Positions 26,139-33,199 are shown, counted from the stretch's first letter. The stretch is 47,538 bases of DNA from a virus (IMGVR_UViG_3300038548_000363:1-47538), one strand, 5' to 3'. A program made the numbers and translations. The notes: generated by a model not told the origin, from the sequence alone.

Positions 26139-26286
26139 CAGCGTGGGAGCCATCGGATCAGGCGAATCAAGAAGCGGCACGCGGTGAGGACCGACGAACC
26201 CCTCGAAGGGTTGTGGACCACCGACCGCACACGCTCAAGAAAAGCCCCGGTGGCTCCCACGGTGCTTAGGCACCAGAGAGAGAGGA
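26139..26286 (+). repeat. Leader module 3 with long structured loop
   Basis: Hairpin 1 arms GTGGGAGCCA (26143-26152) and TGGCTCCCAC (26251-26260) are exact complements enclosing a 98-base loop. The loop contains its own stem AACCC/GGGTT. Hairpin 2 is GGTGC-TTAG-GCACC (26261-26274), then the GA tract and the ATG at 26290. The large loop makes it a candidate structured RNA. Confidence 0.65.
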
Positions 26287-26289
26287 ACC

Positions 26290-26580
26290 ATGCAGATTCG
26301 ACATGACGCCAGGTTGCGAGTGTTGATTCGATCCGGTGGCGTGACACTCAGCGAAGCCGAGGTCCGCGCCGAGGATCTGGACGCCCACCTCACGGTGCAA
26401 GCGTACATCTACAACGCCAACCCGTACTCGGGTGGCGGCTTGTGGTGGAACCCAGCATCCGGTGGCCGGCTCGCTAAGGCCCCAACGGCCAGCTACGAGC
26501 TGATCGACCCCGGTGACGAACTCACCAACGGCGACCTATGCACCTGTACGGCGTGCGTAGCCAGCGCGGAGGCTTCCTAA
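26290..26580 (+). CDS. Hypothetical protein, 96 aa
   Basis: Starts MQIRHDARLRVLIRSGGVTLSEAEV; begins five bases after an AGAGAGAGAGG tract. Aromatic and Gly-rich middle (YSGGGLWWNPASGG, about residues 46-59). The C-terminus has C-T-C-T-A-C (three Cys), which may bind metal. Its stop codon TAA forms the loop of hairpin 1 of the next leader module. Family not recognised. Confidence 0.6.
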   Translation: MQIRHDARLRVLIRSGGVTLSEAEVRAEDLDAHLTVQAYIYNANPYSGGGLWWNPASGGRLAKAPTASYELIDPGDELTNGDLCTCTACVASAEAS

Positions 26581-26619
26581 CGGAGGCCCCCCCGGTGCCA
26601 ACGCACCAGAGAGAGAGGC
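26571..26619 (+). repeat. Leader module 4
   Basis: Hairpin 1 GGCTTCC (26571-26577) with GGAGGCC (26582-26588) spans the stop codon of the preceding gene. Hairpin 2 is GGTGC (26594-26598), loop CAAC, GCACC (26603-26607), followed by AGAGAGAGAGG. Confidence 0.7.
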
Positions 26620-26625
26620 CATGAG

Positions 26626-26982
26626 ATGGATATGAATGTCGTGGTGATCGCCGGAACCCTGGCGGCGGCACCCGAGCATCGGGTGTACGAGTCCGGTGCC
26701 GGGCTGTGGAAGCTGCTGGTCACCACCAGGATGACCGAACCCCGCAAGCGGGTTGACGTTCTCCCGGTGACCTATTGGGACACCGACGAGGCCGAGCACA
26801 TGACCGTGCTCGACGCCCTCGACCGGGGCGACCGGGTATGGATCGTAGGCACGCTCCAACGCCGGTTCTGGTCCTCAGATGGTGGCGTGCGGCGCTCCAG
26901 CGTGGAGCTGATCGCCAACCACATCGAGGCCACCGAGGCCACCGCTACCGATGCCATTGAGGCAATGGTGCCCCAAGCGTGA
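26626..26982 (+). CDS. ssb: Single-stranded DNA-binding protein (OB fold)
   Basis: 118 aa. Pattern typical of SSB: N-terminal MNVVVIAGTLAAAPEHRV, then L-x-V-T-T-R, a LPVTYWD strand, GDRVWIVGTLQRRFW and a final V-x-L-I-A-N-H-I strand. It is shorter than bacterial SSB, and the C-terminus (EAMVPQA) lacks the classic DDDIPF acidic tip, so partner recruitment may differ. The ATG at 26626 gives a seven-base gap to the GAGAGAGAGG tract; a nearer ATG at 26621 yields only a four-residue peptide. Coats ssDNA during replication and recombination; works with the clamp at 28400 and the RecT-like protein at 34467. Confidence 0.75.
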   Translation: MDMNVVVIAGTLAAAPEHRVYESGAGLWKLLVTTRMTEPRKRVDVLPVTYWDTDEAEHMTVLDALDRGDRVWIVGTLQRRFWSSDGGVRRSSVELIANHIEATEATATDAIEAMVPQA

Positions 26983-27095
26983 GCGCACCGCGACGGCTTG
27001 GGCCCTTTGAAGATTGGACCGAAGCCGTAGCCTGGGTGGTGTTCGCCTTTGTGGGCGCATACTTCGGTTACCAATGGCTGATCTGGCTGCTGTAG
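26979..27095 (+). CDS. Small membrane protein, 38 aa
   Basis: GTG start overlapping the SSB stop (GTGA). Starts MSAPRRLGPFEDWTEAVAW; residues about 17-38 form one transmembrane helix (AVAWVVFAFVGAYFGYQW). It has a basic N-terminus and ends WLIWLL. Inner-membrane location predicted; function unknown. Confidence 0.55.
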   Translation: MSAPRRLGPFEDWTEAVAWVVFAFVGAYFGYQWLIWLL

Positions 27096-27172
27096 CCAGC
27101 ATCTCGTCGCCCTACCCGGCTCCCACCGACGTAGGGCGGCGGGCTGGTGCCAACAGCACCAGAGAGAGAGGA
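27096..27172 (+). repeat. Leader module 5
   Basis: Hairpin 1 CGCCCTAC (27108-27115) with GTAGGGCG (27131-27138). Hairpin 2 GGTGC (27146-27150), loop CAACA, GCACC (27156-27160). GA tract AGAGAGAGAGG, then the ATG at 27176. Confidence 0.7.
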
Positions 27173-27175
27173 AAC

Positions 27176-27520
27176 ATGGCAACGAGAGAAGCCACGGTCA
27201 CCGATCGGGTCGCTCGCGGAGCCGCTCTGCTCGACTCTTACGGGGGTTTCGCAGACGAGCCGAGCGATGAGGCTTGGTGGAATCAGATCGACCTGGACAA
27301 GCTCGACATGAGGATCGGGTACCCCGACTTCGACAACGGATGCGGGTGCATCCTGACTCAGCTGTACGGGGGGTTCGGGATCGGCAAGGACGAGCTGGAG
27401 ATCGACAGCTTGGAGGCCGAGGAGTTCGGCTTCGAGGCGATGGGCGTGCCGCTCAACATTGAGTACGAAGCGCTCCTCGAGGTATGGAGCGAGCTCATCG
27501 AGGCACGGCGATCGAAGTGA
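27176..27520 (+). CDS. Acidic hypothetical protein, 114 aa
   Basis: Start placed after the GAGAGAGAGG tract. Starts MATREATVTDRVARGAALLD. A central G-C-G-C-I-L-T-Q-L-Y-G-G-F motif (about residues 54-66) resembles small actinophage proteins of unknown function that carry a LDxxYPGWxxxI- and CILgQl-like pattern. The C-terminus is helical and acidic, then RRSK. Overlaps the next ATG by one base (TGATG). Confidence 0.6.
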   Translation: MATREATVTDRVARGAALLDSYGGFADEPSDEAWWNQIDLDKLDMRIGYPDFDNGCGCILTQLYGGFGIGKDELEIDSLEAEEFGFEAMGVPLNIEYEALLEVWSELIEARRSK

Positions 27521-27753
27521 TGGCCTTCACGATGGTGCATACCAAGACCTGCATCGTCTGTGGACAGGCCGGTTTCATCATGCTCGAAACCGAGAAGTGG
27601 GACCGCTATCAGGCCGCTCGGGATGACCATTCGCTACCGAGCCAGCACGTCCAAGACGTATGGCCCGACATGCCGGCCAGCCAGCGTGAGCAGATCACCT
27701 CCGGCACCCATTCACGGTGTTGGGATGAGCTGTTCGGTGATGACGAGCCGTAG
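27520..27753 (+). CDS. Actinophage-type zinc-ribbon protein, 77 aa
   Basis: Starts MAFTMVHTKTCIVCGQAGF: a C-x-x-C knuckle, then QDVWPDMPASQREQITSGTH and CWDELF. This layout (Cys knuckle, D-x-x-P-x-x-x-x-x-x-R-E, then G-T-H-x-x-C-W-D-x-x-F) is a small-protein family often seen in actinobacteriophages, with no known function. The start overlaps the preceding stop (TGATG). It is useful mainly as evidence for an actinobacterial host. Confidence 0.65.
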   Translation: MAFTMVHTKTCIVCGQAGFIMLETEKWDRYQAARDDHSLPSQHVQDVWPDMPASQREQITSGTHSRCWDELFGDDEP

Positions 27754-27757
27754 ACAG

Positions 27758-27831
27758 CATCCCTCCCGTCCCAGGATACGCGCCTAGGGGCGGGGGGGCT
27801 GGTGCCTACGGCACTAACGAGAGAGAGGAGC
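27758..27831 (+). repeat. Leader module 6
   Basis: Hairpin 1 CCCTCCCGTCCC (27761-27772) with GGGGCGGGGGGG (27787-27798). Hairpin 2 GGTGCC-TAC-GGCACT (27801-27815). GA tract GAGAGAGAGGAG, then the ATG at 27835. Confidence 0.7.
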
Positions 27832-27834
27832 AAC

Positions 27835-28170
27835 ATGGACATCAGCGACGTAGATGTGCCGCTGTTGGCCGAGCAAGTCCGCAAGATTGCGGAGGCAGAG
27901 CCACTTGGCAGAGCGCAATGTCGGTACTTCGAGGATGACGGCCAGCCCCTGTGCTTGGTCGGTCATGCCCTGGCCCTACAAGGCATCACACTGGCCGATG
28001 TCACGCACCACGGCAACGGGACGTACATCGGCACCGTGCTTGACACCGTTGGTGACGAACACGGCGTGATCTTGGACTGGCTGGGCGCAGTCCAGTACAA
28101 GCAGGACGCGGGGTGGCGGTGGGAAGCGGCGGTCAAGTGGGCCGACACCGAAGGCAACCACGCACCATGA
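27835..28170 (+). CDS. Hypothetical protein, 111 aa
   Basis: Starts MDISDVDVPLLAEQVRKIAEAEP. A C-R-Y-F-E-D-D-G-x-P-x-C-L-V-G-H-A-L pattern (about residues 29-46) recalls a widespread actinobacterial and phage small domain that contains a CxYF...PxCLVGHvL motif. The function of that family is not known to me. It overlaps the next gene by ATGA. Confidence 0.6.
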   Translation: MDISDVDVPLLAEQVRKIAEAEPLGRAQCRYFEDDGQPLCLVGHALALQGITLADVTHHGNGTYIGTVLDTVGDEHGVILDWLGAVQYKQDAGWRWEAAVKWADTEGNHAP

Positions 28171-28328
28171 GTGACACGTTCATTGCGGTCAAGCGACCGA
28201 AGGGTGGCGTCCACAAGCGGTGCATGCATTGCAACCTGCCGGCGACAACGACGGCGGTTCGCAAGGCCAACGGCCACAGAATGGAGGTCCGCTACTGCGA
28301 CGACCATGCCGAGCTGATAATCGGGTGA
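28167..28328 (+). CDS. Small zinc-finger-like protein, 53 aa
   Basis: Starts MSDTFIAVKRPKGGVHKRCMHC. The ligands C-x-x-C and C-x-x-H (YCDDH) form a plausible zinc site. It is basic at the N-terminus. Four-base overlap with the preceding gene. Function unknown. Confidence 0.6.
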   Translation: MSDTFIAVKRPKGGVHKRCMHCNLPATTTAVRKANGHRMEVRYCDDHAELIIG

Positions 28329-28333
28329 CTAGC

Positions 28334-28398
28334 AGCCAGCGGGGTGCAAGGCCCCGCCACCCACGGCTCGCAGAGTGCGAGCAACGAGAGAGAGGAGC
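28334..28398 (+). repeat. Leader module 7
   Basis: Hairpin 1 GCGGGGTGCAAGGCCCCGC (28339-28357). Hairpin 2 differs in sequence but keeps its form: GCTCGC (28366-28371), loop AGAG, TGCGAGC (28376-28382). Such compensatory change supports selection for structure. GA tract then the ATG at 28400. Confidence 0.7.
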
Positions 28399-28399
28399 A

Positions 28400-29059
28400 A
28401 TGATGGGACTAAGCGTGCTGTTTAGGCTCAGCCGGAGACAGGCGAAGGCCATCTCCTGGCTGGTTGAGGCCGCAAGCAAGGACCAAGCCAGGCCGACGAT
28501 CGCCAGCATCAACATGGAGTGGGTGCTGGAGGATGACGACCTGCTGGTGACCTTCGTGGCTACCGACAGCTACCTGCTGGCAACCCGCACATTGAGGTTC
28601 GTCAAAGGCACCTTCGAGGCCGAGCCCGACGAGGGCACAGCCTTGGTGCCGGCCAAGCGATTCACCGATGCGCTCAAGTCGGCAGTCAAGCATGGCCCGC
28701 CAGCGGTAGGTCCGAAGGCCACCGAGTTGCAAGACACGTTGGTTGAGATCACCGAAGCCGGGGTCAACGTGGCCTCGGTCAATGGTGACTACTTCGAGGG
28801 CATCCGGCTCGTCGAAGGCGACTACCCGAACTGGCGGCAGCTCATCCCCGAGCGCGGCGAGCACCTTGTGGCGCTGTCTCCGCACAACCTGTGGAAGGCA
28901 ACCCGCATCGTGAGCCAGCCGGTCAGCTCGCAGGATGCAAAGCCGATGCGTGTCTACATCAACACCAACGACCCGCTCAAGCCGGTGATCTTCGAGGTCA
29001 TCGACGAGGCCGCTGGTGCTGGTGAGTTGACGGTATTGGTGATGCCGGTACGGCTGTGA
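28400..29059 (+). CDS. DnaN-like DNA polymerase sliding clamp (short form)
   Basis: About 219 aa from the ATG pair at 28400/28403. Recognisable clamp features: FVATDSYLLATRTLRF, the core strand plus loop of a clamp domain (about residues 53-68); GTALVPAKRFTDALK; NGDYFEGIRLVEGDYPNWRQLIP; and the C-terminal VLVMPVRL, equivalent to the MPMRL end of bacterial DnaN. Bacterial clamps have three domains in about 370 residues, so this one probably has two and would need a different oligomeric state to form a ring. Likely tethers host polymerase III to phage DNA. Confidence 0.7.
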   Translation: MMGLSVLFRLSRRQAKAISWLVEAASKDQARPTIASINMEWVLEDDDLLVTFVATDSYLLATRTLRFVKGTFEAEPDEGTALVPAKRFTDALKSAVKHGPPAVGPKATELQDTLVEITEAGVNVASVNGDYFEGIRLVEGDYPNWRQLIPERGEHLVALSPHNLWKATRIVSQPVSSQDAKPMRVYINTNDPLKPVIFEVIDEAAGAGELTVLVMPVRL

Positions 29060-29253
29060 TCCTGGCCTACCAGGGCAACAAGGTCGTCGGTACCGTCGTC
29101 AGCTGGGAGGAGTGCCCGAACGGGCATGACACCATCGAGGGCGGCCCGGTCCAGATCGACGGCACCGAGGCATGGCAAGCGGTGTCGTGCTTGACGTGCA
29201 ACACGACCTGGACCGAGATATACCGAGCCTCGTCCCGCCTCATCGAGAGCTGA
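29056..29253 (+). CDS. Small Cys-pair protein, 65 aa
   Basis: GTG start overlapping the clamp stop (GTGA). Starts MILAYQGNKVVGTVVSWEECPNGH. C20-x-x-x-H and a C-L-T-C near residue 45 could form a zinc ribbon; ends SSRLIES. Function unknown. Confidence 0.55.
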   Translation: MILAYQGNKVVGTVVSWEECPNGHDTIEGGPVQIDGTEAWQAVSCLTCNTTWTEIYRASSRLIES

Positions 29254-29254
29254 G

Positions 29255-29315
29255 GCAGCGTGGGGTGCGCGAGCAATCGCGTGCCTCCCGGTGTTACAGC
29301 ACCAGAGAGAGAGGA
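29255..29315 (+). repeat. Leader module 8
   Basis: Hairpin 1 GGGGTGCGCGA (29262-29272) with TCGCGTGCCTCC (29277-29288), tetraloop GCAA. Hairpin 2 GGTGT (29290-29294), loop TACA, GCACC (29299-29303). GA tract, then the ATG at 29319. Confidence 0.7.
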
Positions 29316-29318
29316 CAC

Positions 29319-29555
29319 ATGACACCCACAGAGGACAGGCTGGTGGTGGACGCCCTCAACGAGGTGCGTCTAGCCATTGAAGAAGGCATCGAGAAGCTGC
29401 CTGAGTTCACTACATCCGACGCATATGTGGCGCTCGACATCGGGCGCTGCACCCTCGAAGGTGTCCTCGCCGGGGCCAACCCGGTCGAGGAGGGCTACGA
29501 GGTAGTGCGACGGTGGCGACACAAGGCGTCACGCTGGTCGGCAGCGAGGGGGTGA
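29319..29555 (+). CDS. Hypothetical helical protein, 78 aa
   Basis: Starts MTPTEDRLVVDALNEVRLAIEEG; predicted to be mostly helical, with a basic C-terminus (RRWRHKASRWSAARG). Begins eight bases after the GA tract. No recognised family. Confidence 0.6.
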   Translation: MTPTEDRLVVDALNEVRLAIEEGIEKLPEFTTSDAYVALDIGRCTLEGVLAGANPVEEGYEVVRRWRHKASRWSAARG

Positions 29556-29710
29556 CAGCGTGGGAGCCATCGCAGCAGAACCCTACGTCTGCTCGGTGAC
29601 TCCCACGGTGCTACCCGCACCAACCCGAGAGGGGAGTGGGGGAGGTGACCGCGAGCAAAGAAAGCTCCGCTCCCCCCTTCCCTCCACAAGTATACGAGAG
29701 AGGAGGGACA
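29556..29710 (+). repeat. Leader module 9 with extra hairpin
   Basis: Hairpin 1 GTGGGAG (29560-29566) with CTCCCAC (29600-29606). Hairpin 2 GGTGC (29607-29611), loop TACCC, GCACC (29617-29621). A third stem GGGGAGTGGGGGAGG (29631-29645) faces CTCCGCTCCCCCC (29665-29677). A second GAGAGAGGAGGG tract then leads into the ATG at 29714. Confidence 0.65.
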
Positions 29711-29713
29711 GAA

Positions 29714-30070
29714 ATGGGATTGCATGAGACATTGAGCGTGCTACCCGACCTGCATACCGTCGATGACCACCTGACACCCAACACCCGCGCGGTGTGGGTG
29801 TTCACCCCCGACTCCAGCCTTGACTGGCTGGTATGGGAGTACGACCCCATCAGCGGCATGGCCTTCGGGCTGTGCGACATGGGCCAAGGATCACCCGAGA
29901 TCGGCTCGGTGGTGATGACCCAGCGCGACGTGGGGTACGAGGACGACGACGTTGTGGACAAGCTGCGTGGAGGCTACGGCCTGCCCGTTGAGGTAGACAA
30001 GACGATCAACACGATCGCCAAGGGCTACCGCCACAAGGCGCTAACCGCGCCCGAAGGGCTGTTCACATGA
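29714..30070 (+). CDS. DUF2958-like protein, 118 aa
   Basis: Start set after CGAGAGAGGAGGGACAG. Starts MGLHETLSVLPDLHTVDDHLTPN. The central segment FGLCDMGQGSPEIGSVVM matches the shape of DUF2958 (F-G-L-x-D-x-G-x-G-x-P-E-L-G), followed by LPVEVDKTIN. The role of DUF2958 is not established; it is common on mobile elements and phages. Overlaps the next gene by ATGA. Confidence 0.6.
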   Translation: MGLHETLSVLPDLHTVDDHLTPNTRAVWVFTPDSSLDWLVWEYDPISGMAFGLCDMGQGSPEIGSVVMTQRDVGYEDDDVVDKLRGGYGLPVEVDKTINTIAKGYRHKALTAPEGLFT

Positions 30071-30453
30071 GGCCGCCAAAGTATGTGCCCGACGATCCAG
30101 ATGGCATCGTCTTGCAGAATTGGGGGCCAGTCACGCTGCAATACGGCCGCAACTACGGCGTGCCGCCAGTCAGCACCGCATGGGGAGCGCGTGCCATCCT
30201 CACCGATGGCGTGCTCGACCTGGTGGGCGACCGGATGGGCAGCGCAGGCCCACTCGGCAAGCAGCTGATCGAGTACCTGGTGGCCCACTTCCCCGACCTA
30301 GACAAGCGGGTTGAGGAGATGAGCTTCGATCCAGGTGACGACGAGCTCCATACCGTGTTCGAGGATGACGACGCCATCGTGGTCGCCTCGACCAACGCCA
30401 GCTACGGGTACCTGTACCTGCGAGCCTGGTTCAAGGTTGACGAGATCGTTTGA
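30067..30453 (+). CDS. Hypothetical protein, 128 aa
   Basis: Starts MRPPKYVPDDPDGIVLQNWGPVTLQYG. Mixed alpha/beta; acidic C-terminal half (FDPGDDELHTVFEDDDAIVV). The start overlaps the preceding stop. No known motif. Confidence 0.6.
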   Translation: MRPPKYVPDDPDGIVLQNWGPVTLQYGRNYGVPPVSTAWGARAILTDGVLDLVGDRMGSAGPLGKQLIEYLVAHFPDLDKRVEEMSFDPGDDELHTVFEDDDAIVVASTNASYGYLYLRAWFKVDEIV

Positions 30454-30526
30454 CAGCGTTCCGGCCATGGTGCCCGCGCACACCGTGGCCGGGCCGGTGC
30501 CAACCGGCATCAACGAGAGAGGAGAC
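30454..30526 (+). repeat. Leader module 10
   Basis: Hairpin 1 CCGGCCATGGTG (30461-30472) with CACCGTGGCCGG (30481-30492). Hairpin 2 GGTGCC (30495-30500), loop AACC, GGCATC (30505-30510, one wobble). GA tract CGAGAGAGGAG, then the ATG at 30531. Confidence 0.7.
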
Positions 30527-30530
30527 ACAC

Positions 30531-31007
30531 ATGGACATGCTCAACAGCGAGCGGGTGAGGCTGATCGAGTTGGCCCGCAACTTGGACAGCTCGGCTGACA
30601 GCTCGGCCCGCAGTCAGATCAACGCTGTGCTGGCAGCCGAGCCTGCCACCTACCCAGTGACGATCACCTTCCAAGTGCGTGACCCGTACCTGGAACTCGG
30701 TGACAGCCCGCAGAGCTACGAGCTGAGCGGGATCATCACCGACGCGGTGATCGAGGAGCTGGCACCCGAGTGGTTCCAAAAGGAACACGGTGCCGGCTGG
30801 TACGTCGATGCCACCAAGGACGGCACCGGCAACACCGGCACCGGGGGATGGACACCGATCGAGGTACCGACGGTGTACAGCTCGGCGCAGATCGACAAGA
30901 ACCTGCTGCGTGAACAGCTGCTCGAGGTCATCGAGGGGTTCGATACACGGACCTGGGGCCAAGCGCTGGACGCGCTCGCCAAGATCGAGAGCCTGATCCG
31001 AGCCTGA
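30531..31007 (+). CDS. Hypothetical protein, 158 aa
   Basis: Starts MDMLNSERVRLIELARNLDSSADS. An N-terminal helix precedes a beta-rich middle (TYPVTITFQVRDPYLEL) and a Thr/Gly-rich loop (TGNTGTGGWTP); it ends in two helices. Preceded by a full leader module. Family not recognised. Confidence 0.6.
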   Translation: MDMLNSERVRLIELARNLDSSADSSARSQINAVLAAEPATYPVTITFQVRDPYLELGDSPQSYELSGIITDAVIEELAPEWFQKEHGAGWYVDATKDGTGNTGTGGWTPIEVPTVYSSAQIDKNLLREQLLEVIEGFDTRTWGQALDALAKIESLIRA

Positions 31008-31008
31008 T

Positions 31009-31085
31009 TGACAGCGTGGGGTGCGTGGTCTGATACATGCCGCGTGCCCCACGGTGCCAACCGGCACCACTACGAGAGAGAGGAG
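31009..31085 (+). repeat. Leader module 11
   Basis: Hairpin 1 GTGGGGTGCG (31016-31025) with CGTGCCCCAC (31043-31052). Hairpin 2 GGTGCC (31053-31058), loop AACC, GGCACC (31063-31068). GA tract ACGAGAGAGAGGAG, then the ATG at 31090. Confidence 0.7.
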
Positions 31086-31089
31086 AGAC

Positions 31090-31659
31090 ATGGGACTGGA
31101 TATGTACCTGTACGAGAACGTGTACATGAGCAACTGGCCTCACAGCAAGGAGGCTGACGAGGCTCAGTACACCGACGCCCTATCGGTCCTGGCCCTCGCC
31201 GGGATCAAGCCCGACCCCCAAGTGGGCGGGTACGGCGTGGAGGTCAAGACCCCGGTGGTCTATTGGCGCAAGGCCAATGCGATCCACCTGTGGTTCGTCG
31301 CCCATTGCCAGAACGCGGTCGATGACTGCGGGAACTATGACGTGGAGGACGAGCAGCTCACGGAGCTGGTTGAGCTATGCCGCAAGGTGCTCGACGCATC
31401 CAAGCTGGTGCCTGACATGGTGTCCAACGGCCAAACGAGGGTCGATGGCAAGTGGCAGAACAACCAGGAGATGGGCCAGGTCATCCTTGACCCGTCCACA
31501 GCAGAGGAGCTGTTGCCCTCGGGTGAGGGGTTCTTCTTCGGCAGTACCGCTTACGACCAGTGGTACCACGCCGACCTGGTGCACACCGTTGCGGCCATCG
31601 AGGGTGCAATGGCACACCGGGTGGAGGGATCGGGGTTCGAGTATCACAGCAGCTGGTAA
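31090..31659 (+). CDS. Conserved phage protein (MGLDMYL family), 189 aa
   Basis: Starts MGLDMYLYENVYMSNWP, then VVYWRKANAIHLWFVAHCQN, DDCGNYDVEDEQL, and a C-terminal LPSGEGFFFGSTAYDQWYHADL. This order of motifs (MGLDMYL, YWRKANAIHxWF, DDC, GFFFGSTxYDxWY) marks a small-protein family widespread in phages and some bacteria. No biochemical function is known to me. Full leader module upstream. Confidence 0.7.
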   Translation: MGLDMYLYENVYMSNWPHSKEADEAQYTDALSVLALAGIKPDPQVGGYGVEVKTPVVYWRKANAIHLWFVAHCQNAVDDCGNYDVEDEQLTELVELCRKVLDASKLVPDMVSNGQTRVDGKWQNNQEMGQVILDPSTAEELLPSGEGFFFGSTAYDQWYHADLVHTVAAIEGAMAHRVEGSGFEYHSSW

Positions 31660-31682
31660 CAGCCAGCACCGAGAGAGAGGAA
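31660..31682 (+). repeat. Leader module 12 (reduced)
   Basis: Only the CAGCCAGCACC 3' part and the GAGAGAGAGG tract remain between the stop at 31659 and the ATG at 31685. The two hairpins are missing. Confidence 0.5.
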
Positions 31683-31684
31683 CC

Positions 31685-31972
31685 ATGGAAGCAAGCGAGA
31701 TACTGCGTGCCATCTCAATGGGTGACGCCGACGAGGTGCTCGACGAGCTGGGCCAAGCCATACGGGAGCGCTGGAAGGCGCGCACGATAGCGGCCAAGGA
31801 CGCGTTCATCATTGGTGACCGCGTTCAGTTCACCGACCAGGCCAGGCGATTCGCTGGTCAGATCGGTGTCGTCACCAAGAAGCTGCCAAAGAACGTCATC
31901 GTGACGTTGGATGACGGCTCGGGTGATGTGCGAGCAGCGCCGACGCTCATTGCGCTACTCGTTGTTGATTGA
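31685..31972 (+). CDS. KOW-like small protein, 95 aa
   Basis: Starts MEASEILRAISMGDADEV. The C-terminal half FIIGDRVQFTDQARRFAG-QIGVVTKKL-x-VIVTLDDG resembles a KOW / SH3-like barrel, which binds nucleic acid or ribosome-associated proteins. The N-terminal half is helical. Possible translation or transcription partner; tentative. Confidence 0.55.
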   Translation: MEASEILRAISMGDADEVLDELGQAIRERWKARTIAAKDAFIIGDRVQFTDQARRFAGQIGVVTKKLPKNVIVTLDDGSGDVRAAPTLIALLVVD

Positions 31973-32043
31973 CAGCGTGGGGGCCACCGACAACCATCGG
32001 TGGTCCTCCCGGTGCCAACCGGCACCAACCGAGAGAGGAGACA
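31973..32043 (+). repeat. Leader module 13
   Basis: Hairpin 1 GGGGGCCACCGA (31979-31990) with TCGGTGGTCCTCC (31997-32009), loop CAACCA. Hairpin 2 GGTGCC (32011-32016), loop AACC, GGCACC (32021-32026). GA tract CCGAGAGAGGAG, then the ATG at 32047. Confidence 0.7.
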
Positions 32044-32046
32044 GAG

Positions 32047-32889
32047 ATGCCAGGCATCACAAGCGACAAGCAATATGAGCATGGCAACTACGCCCGGTAC
32101 ACCCTGAATGGGTGCCGGTGCAAGCCATGCACCGCTGCGGTAGCCGAATACCGTAGGCAGAACGCTGGACGCACCCTGACTGTGGACTCTGAGCCCTACC
32201 GGACGAGGATTCGTGGCCTCATGCGACGCGGCTATTCCTACAAGGCAGTAGCCGACGCCGCTGGGGTTGCCCGATCCGCGGTGGGGTCCATCATCTACGG
32301 ACGCGTCGATCGCACCGCCAAGAGAATCAGGATCGCCACCGCCGAGGCTCTCGATGCGGTCACCATCAGTGACATCATCAAGACCGGCACCGGCGAGATT
32401 CCGTTCTCGGTGGTCGAACCGCTCCTCGAGGAGCTGCTTCGAGCCGGGGCAAAGAAGGCATGGATCGCCAGCTACATAGCAGGCAAGCCAACCGTTTCCT
32501 TCCAGCTAGGCAAGGGGCATGGGATCACAGCGTGGCGAGCCGTCAAACTGTGTGACTACTACGCCGAGTTCACTGGTCACAACCCGTGGCAAGTGATCGA
32601 CGAGGGTAAGGCCTCGATGTCCAACGTGTCTCGGATGTACGACCTGCTCGACACCGTGTGGGGGTCGTGGCTCAGCACCGACCGGCTTATTACCGAGTTC
32701 AACAACCGCTGGGACACGGACCCTGCGACCGTGCGTCGAGCGCTAGAACGGGTGCTTTCGGAGCACCGTGAGTGTGGCTGCTACCTGTACCGGATGGTGC
32801 CGAATGCAGTCGCCCGAGGCAAGGCGTACACCACCCGAGAGGTGTTCGCCACCAACCCATATACGAGAGAGGAGGACCATGTTGCATGA
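32047..32889 (+). CDS. Zinc-knuckle plus helix-turn-helix DNA-binding protein
   Basis: 280 aa. N-terminal domain HGNYARYTLNGCRCKPCTAA (about residues 12-31), a Cys-knuckle found in many actinophage proteins. Next comes RRGYSYKAVADAAGVARSAVGSII (about residues 59-82), a good helix-turn-helix. The C-terminal half is helical with WHR-like features (WLSTDRLITEFNNRW and VRRALERVLSEH). Candidate regulator of the leader-module region or of replication. Its 3' end overlaps the next gene's ribosome site and start. Confidence 0.65.
   Translation: MPGITSDKQYEHGNYARYTLNGCRCKPCTAAVAEYRRQNAGRTLTVDSEPYRTRIRGLMRRGYSYKAVADAAGVARSAVGSIIYGRVDRTAKRIRIATAEALDAVTISDIIKTGTGEIPFSVVEPLLEELLRAGAKKAWIASYIAGKPTVSFQLGKGHGITAWRAVKLCDYYAEFTGHNPWQVIDEGKASMSNVSRMYDLLDTVWGSWLSTDRLITEFNNRWDTDPATVRRALERVLSEHRECGCYLYRMVPNAVARGKAYTTREVFATNPYTREEDHVA
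32862..32876 (+). promoter_or_regulatory. GA-tract ribosome site inside the upstream gene
   Basis: ATACGAGAGAGGAGG lies within the end of the 32047-32889 gene and serves the ATG at 32879. It is the Shine-Dalgarno part of the leader module without the hairpins. Confidence 0.55.
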
Positions 32890-33163
32890 ACCCGACCGGC
32901 TCGACGAGGACAAGGAACGTGAGCAAGCCGAGCGAGACTACGACCCCAACGAGGTGATGGAGGCTCTCAATTCAGAGGACCTCATCGACATCGTTTGGGC
33001 AGTCATCGAAGGCGGCGAGCCTCTCGTCCTTGCCCTCTCGATCTACAAAGAGAGAGTGACACCACCCGAGCCCGACTACGAGCAGATCATGGAGGACCGG
33101 GCGCTCAGACATGGGCGTGATCCCGAAGCCGTCATGTGGGGCGGGGAGGACATCCCGTCCTAA
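32879..33163 (+). CDS. Acidic hypothetical protein, 94 aa
   Basis: Starts MLHEPDRLDEDKEREQAERDYDP; very acidic, helical, with Glu/Asp-rich ends. Start overlaps the preceding gene by 11 bases. It resembles DNA-mimic or partner-binding small phage proteins only in composition. Confidence 0.55.
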   Translation: MLHEPDRLDEDKEREQAERDYDPNEVMEALNSEDLIDIVWAVIEGGEPLVLALSIYKERVTPPEPDYEQIMEDRALRHGRDPEAVMWGGEDIPS

Positions 33164-33199
33164 TCCATTTCGTGTCACAAGCACCTGCTACGGTGACGC

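Noticed and set aside
26113-26187. 24-codon frame MAERPRCLG after the orphan leader
   Set aside because: It has no ribosome site and runs through the first arm of the next hairpin; it is more likely chance.
31279-31972. Longer upstream start for the 31685 gene
   Set aside because: The upstream extension is an out-of-frame shadow of the MGLDMYL-family gene; the GAGAGAGAGG tract fixes the start at 31685.
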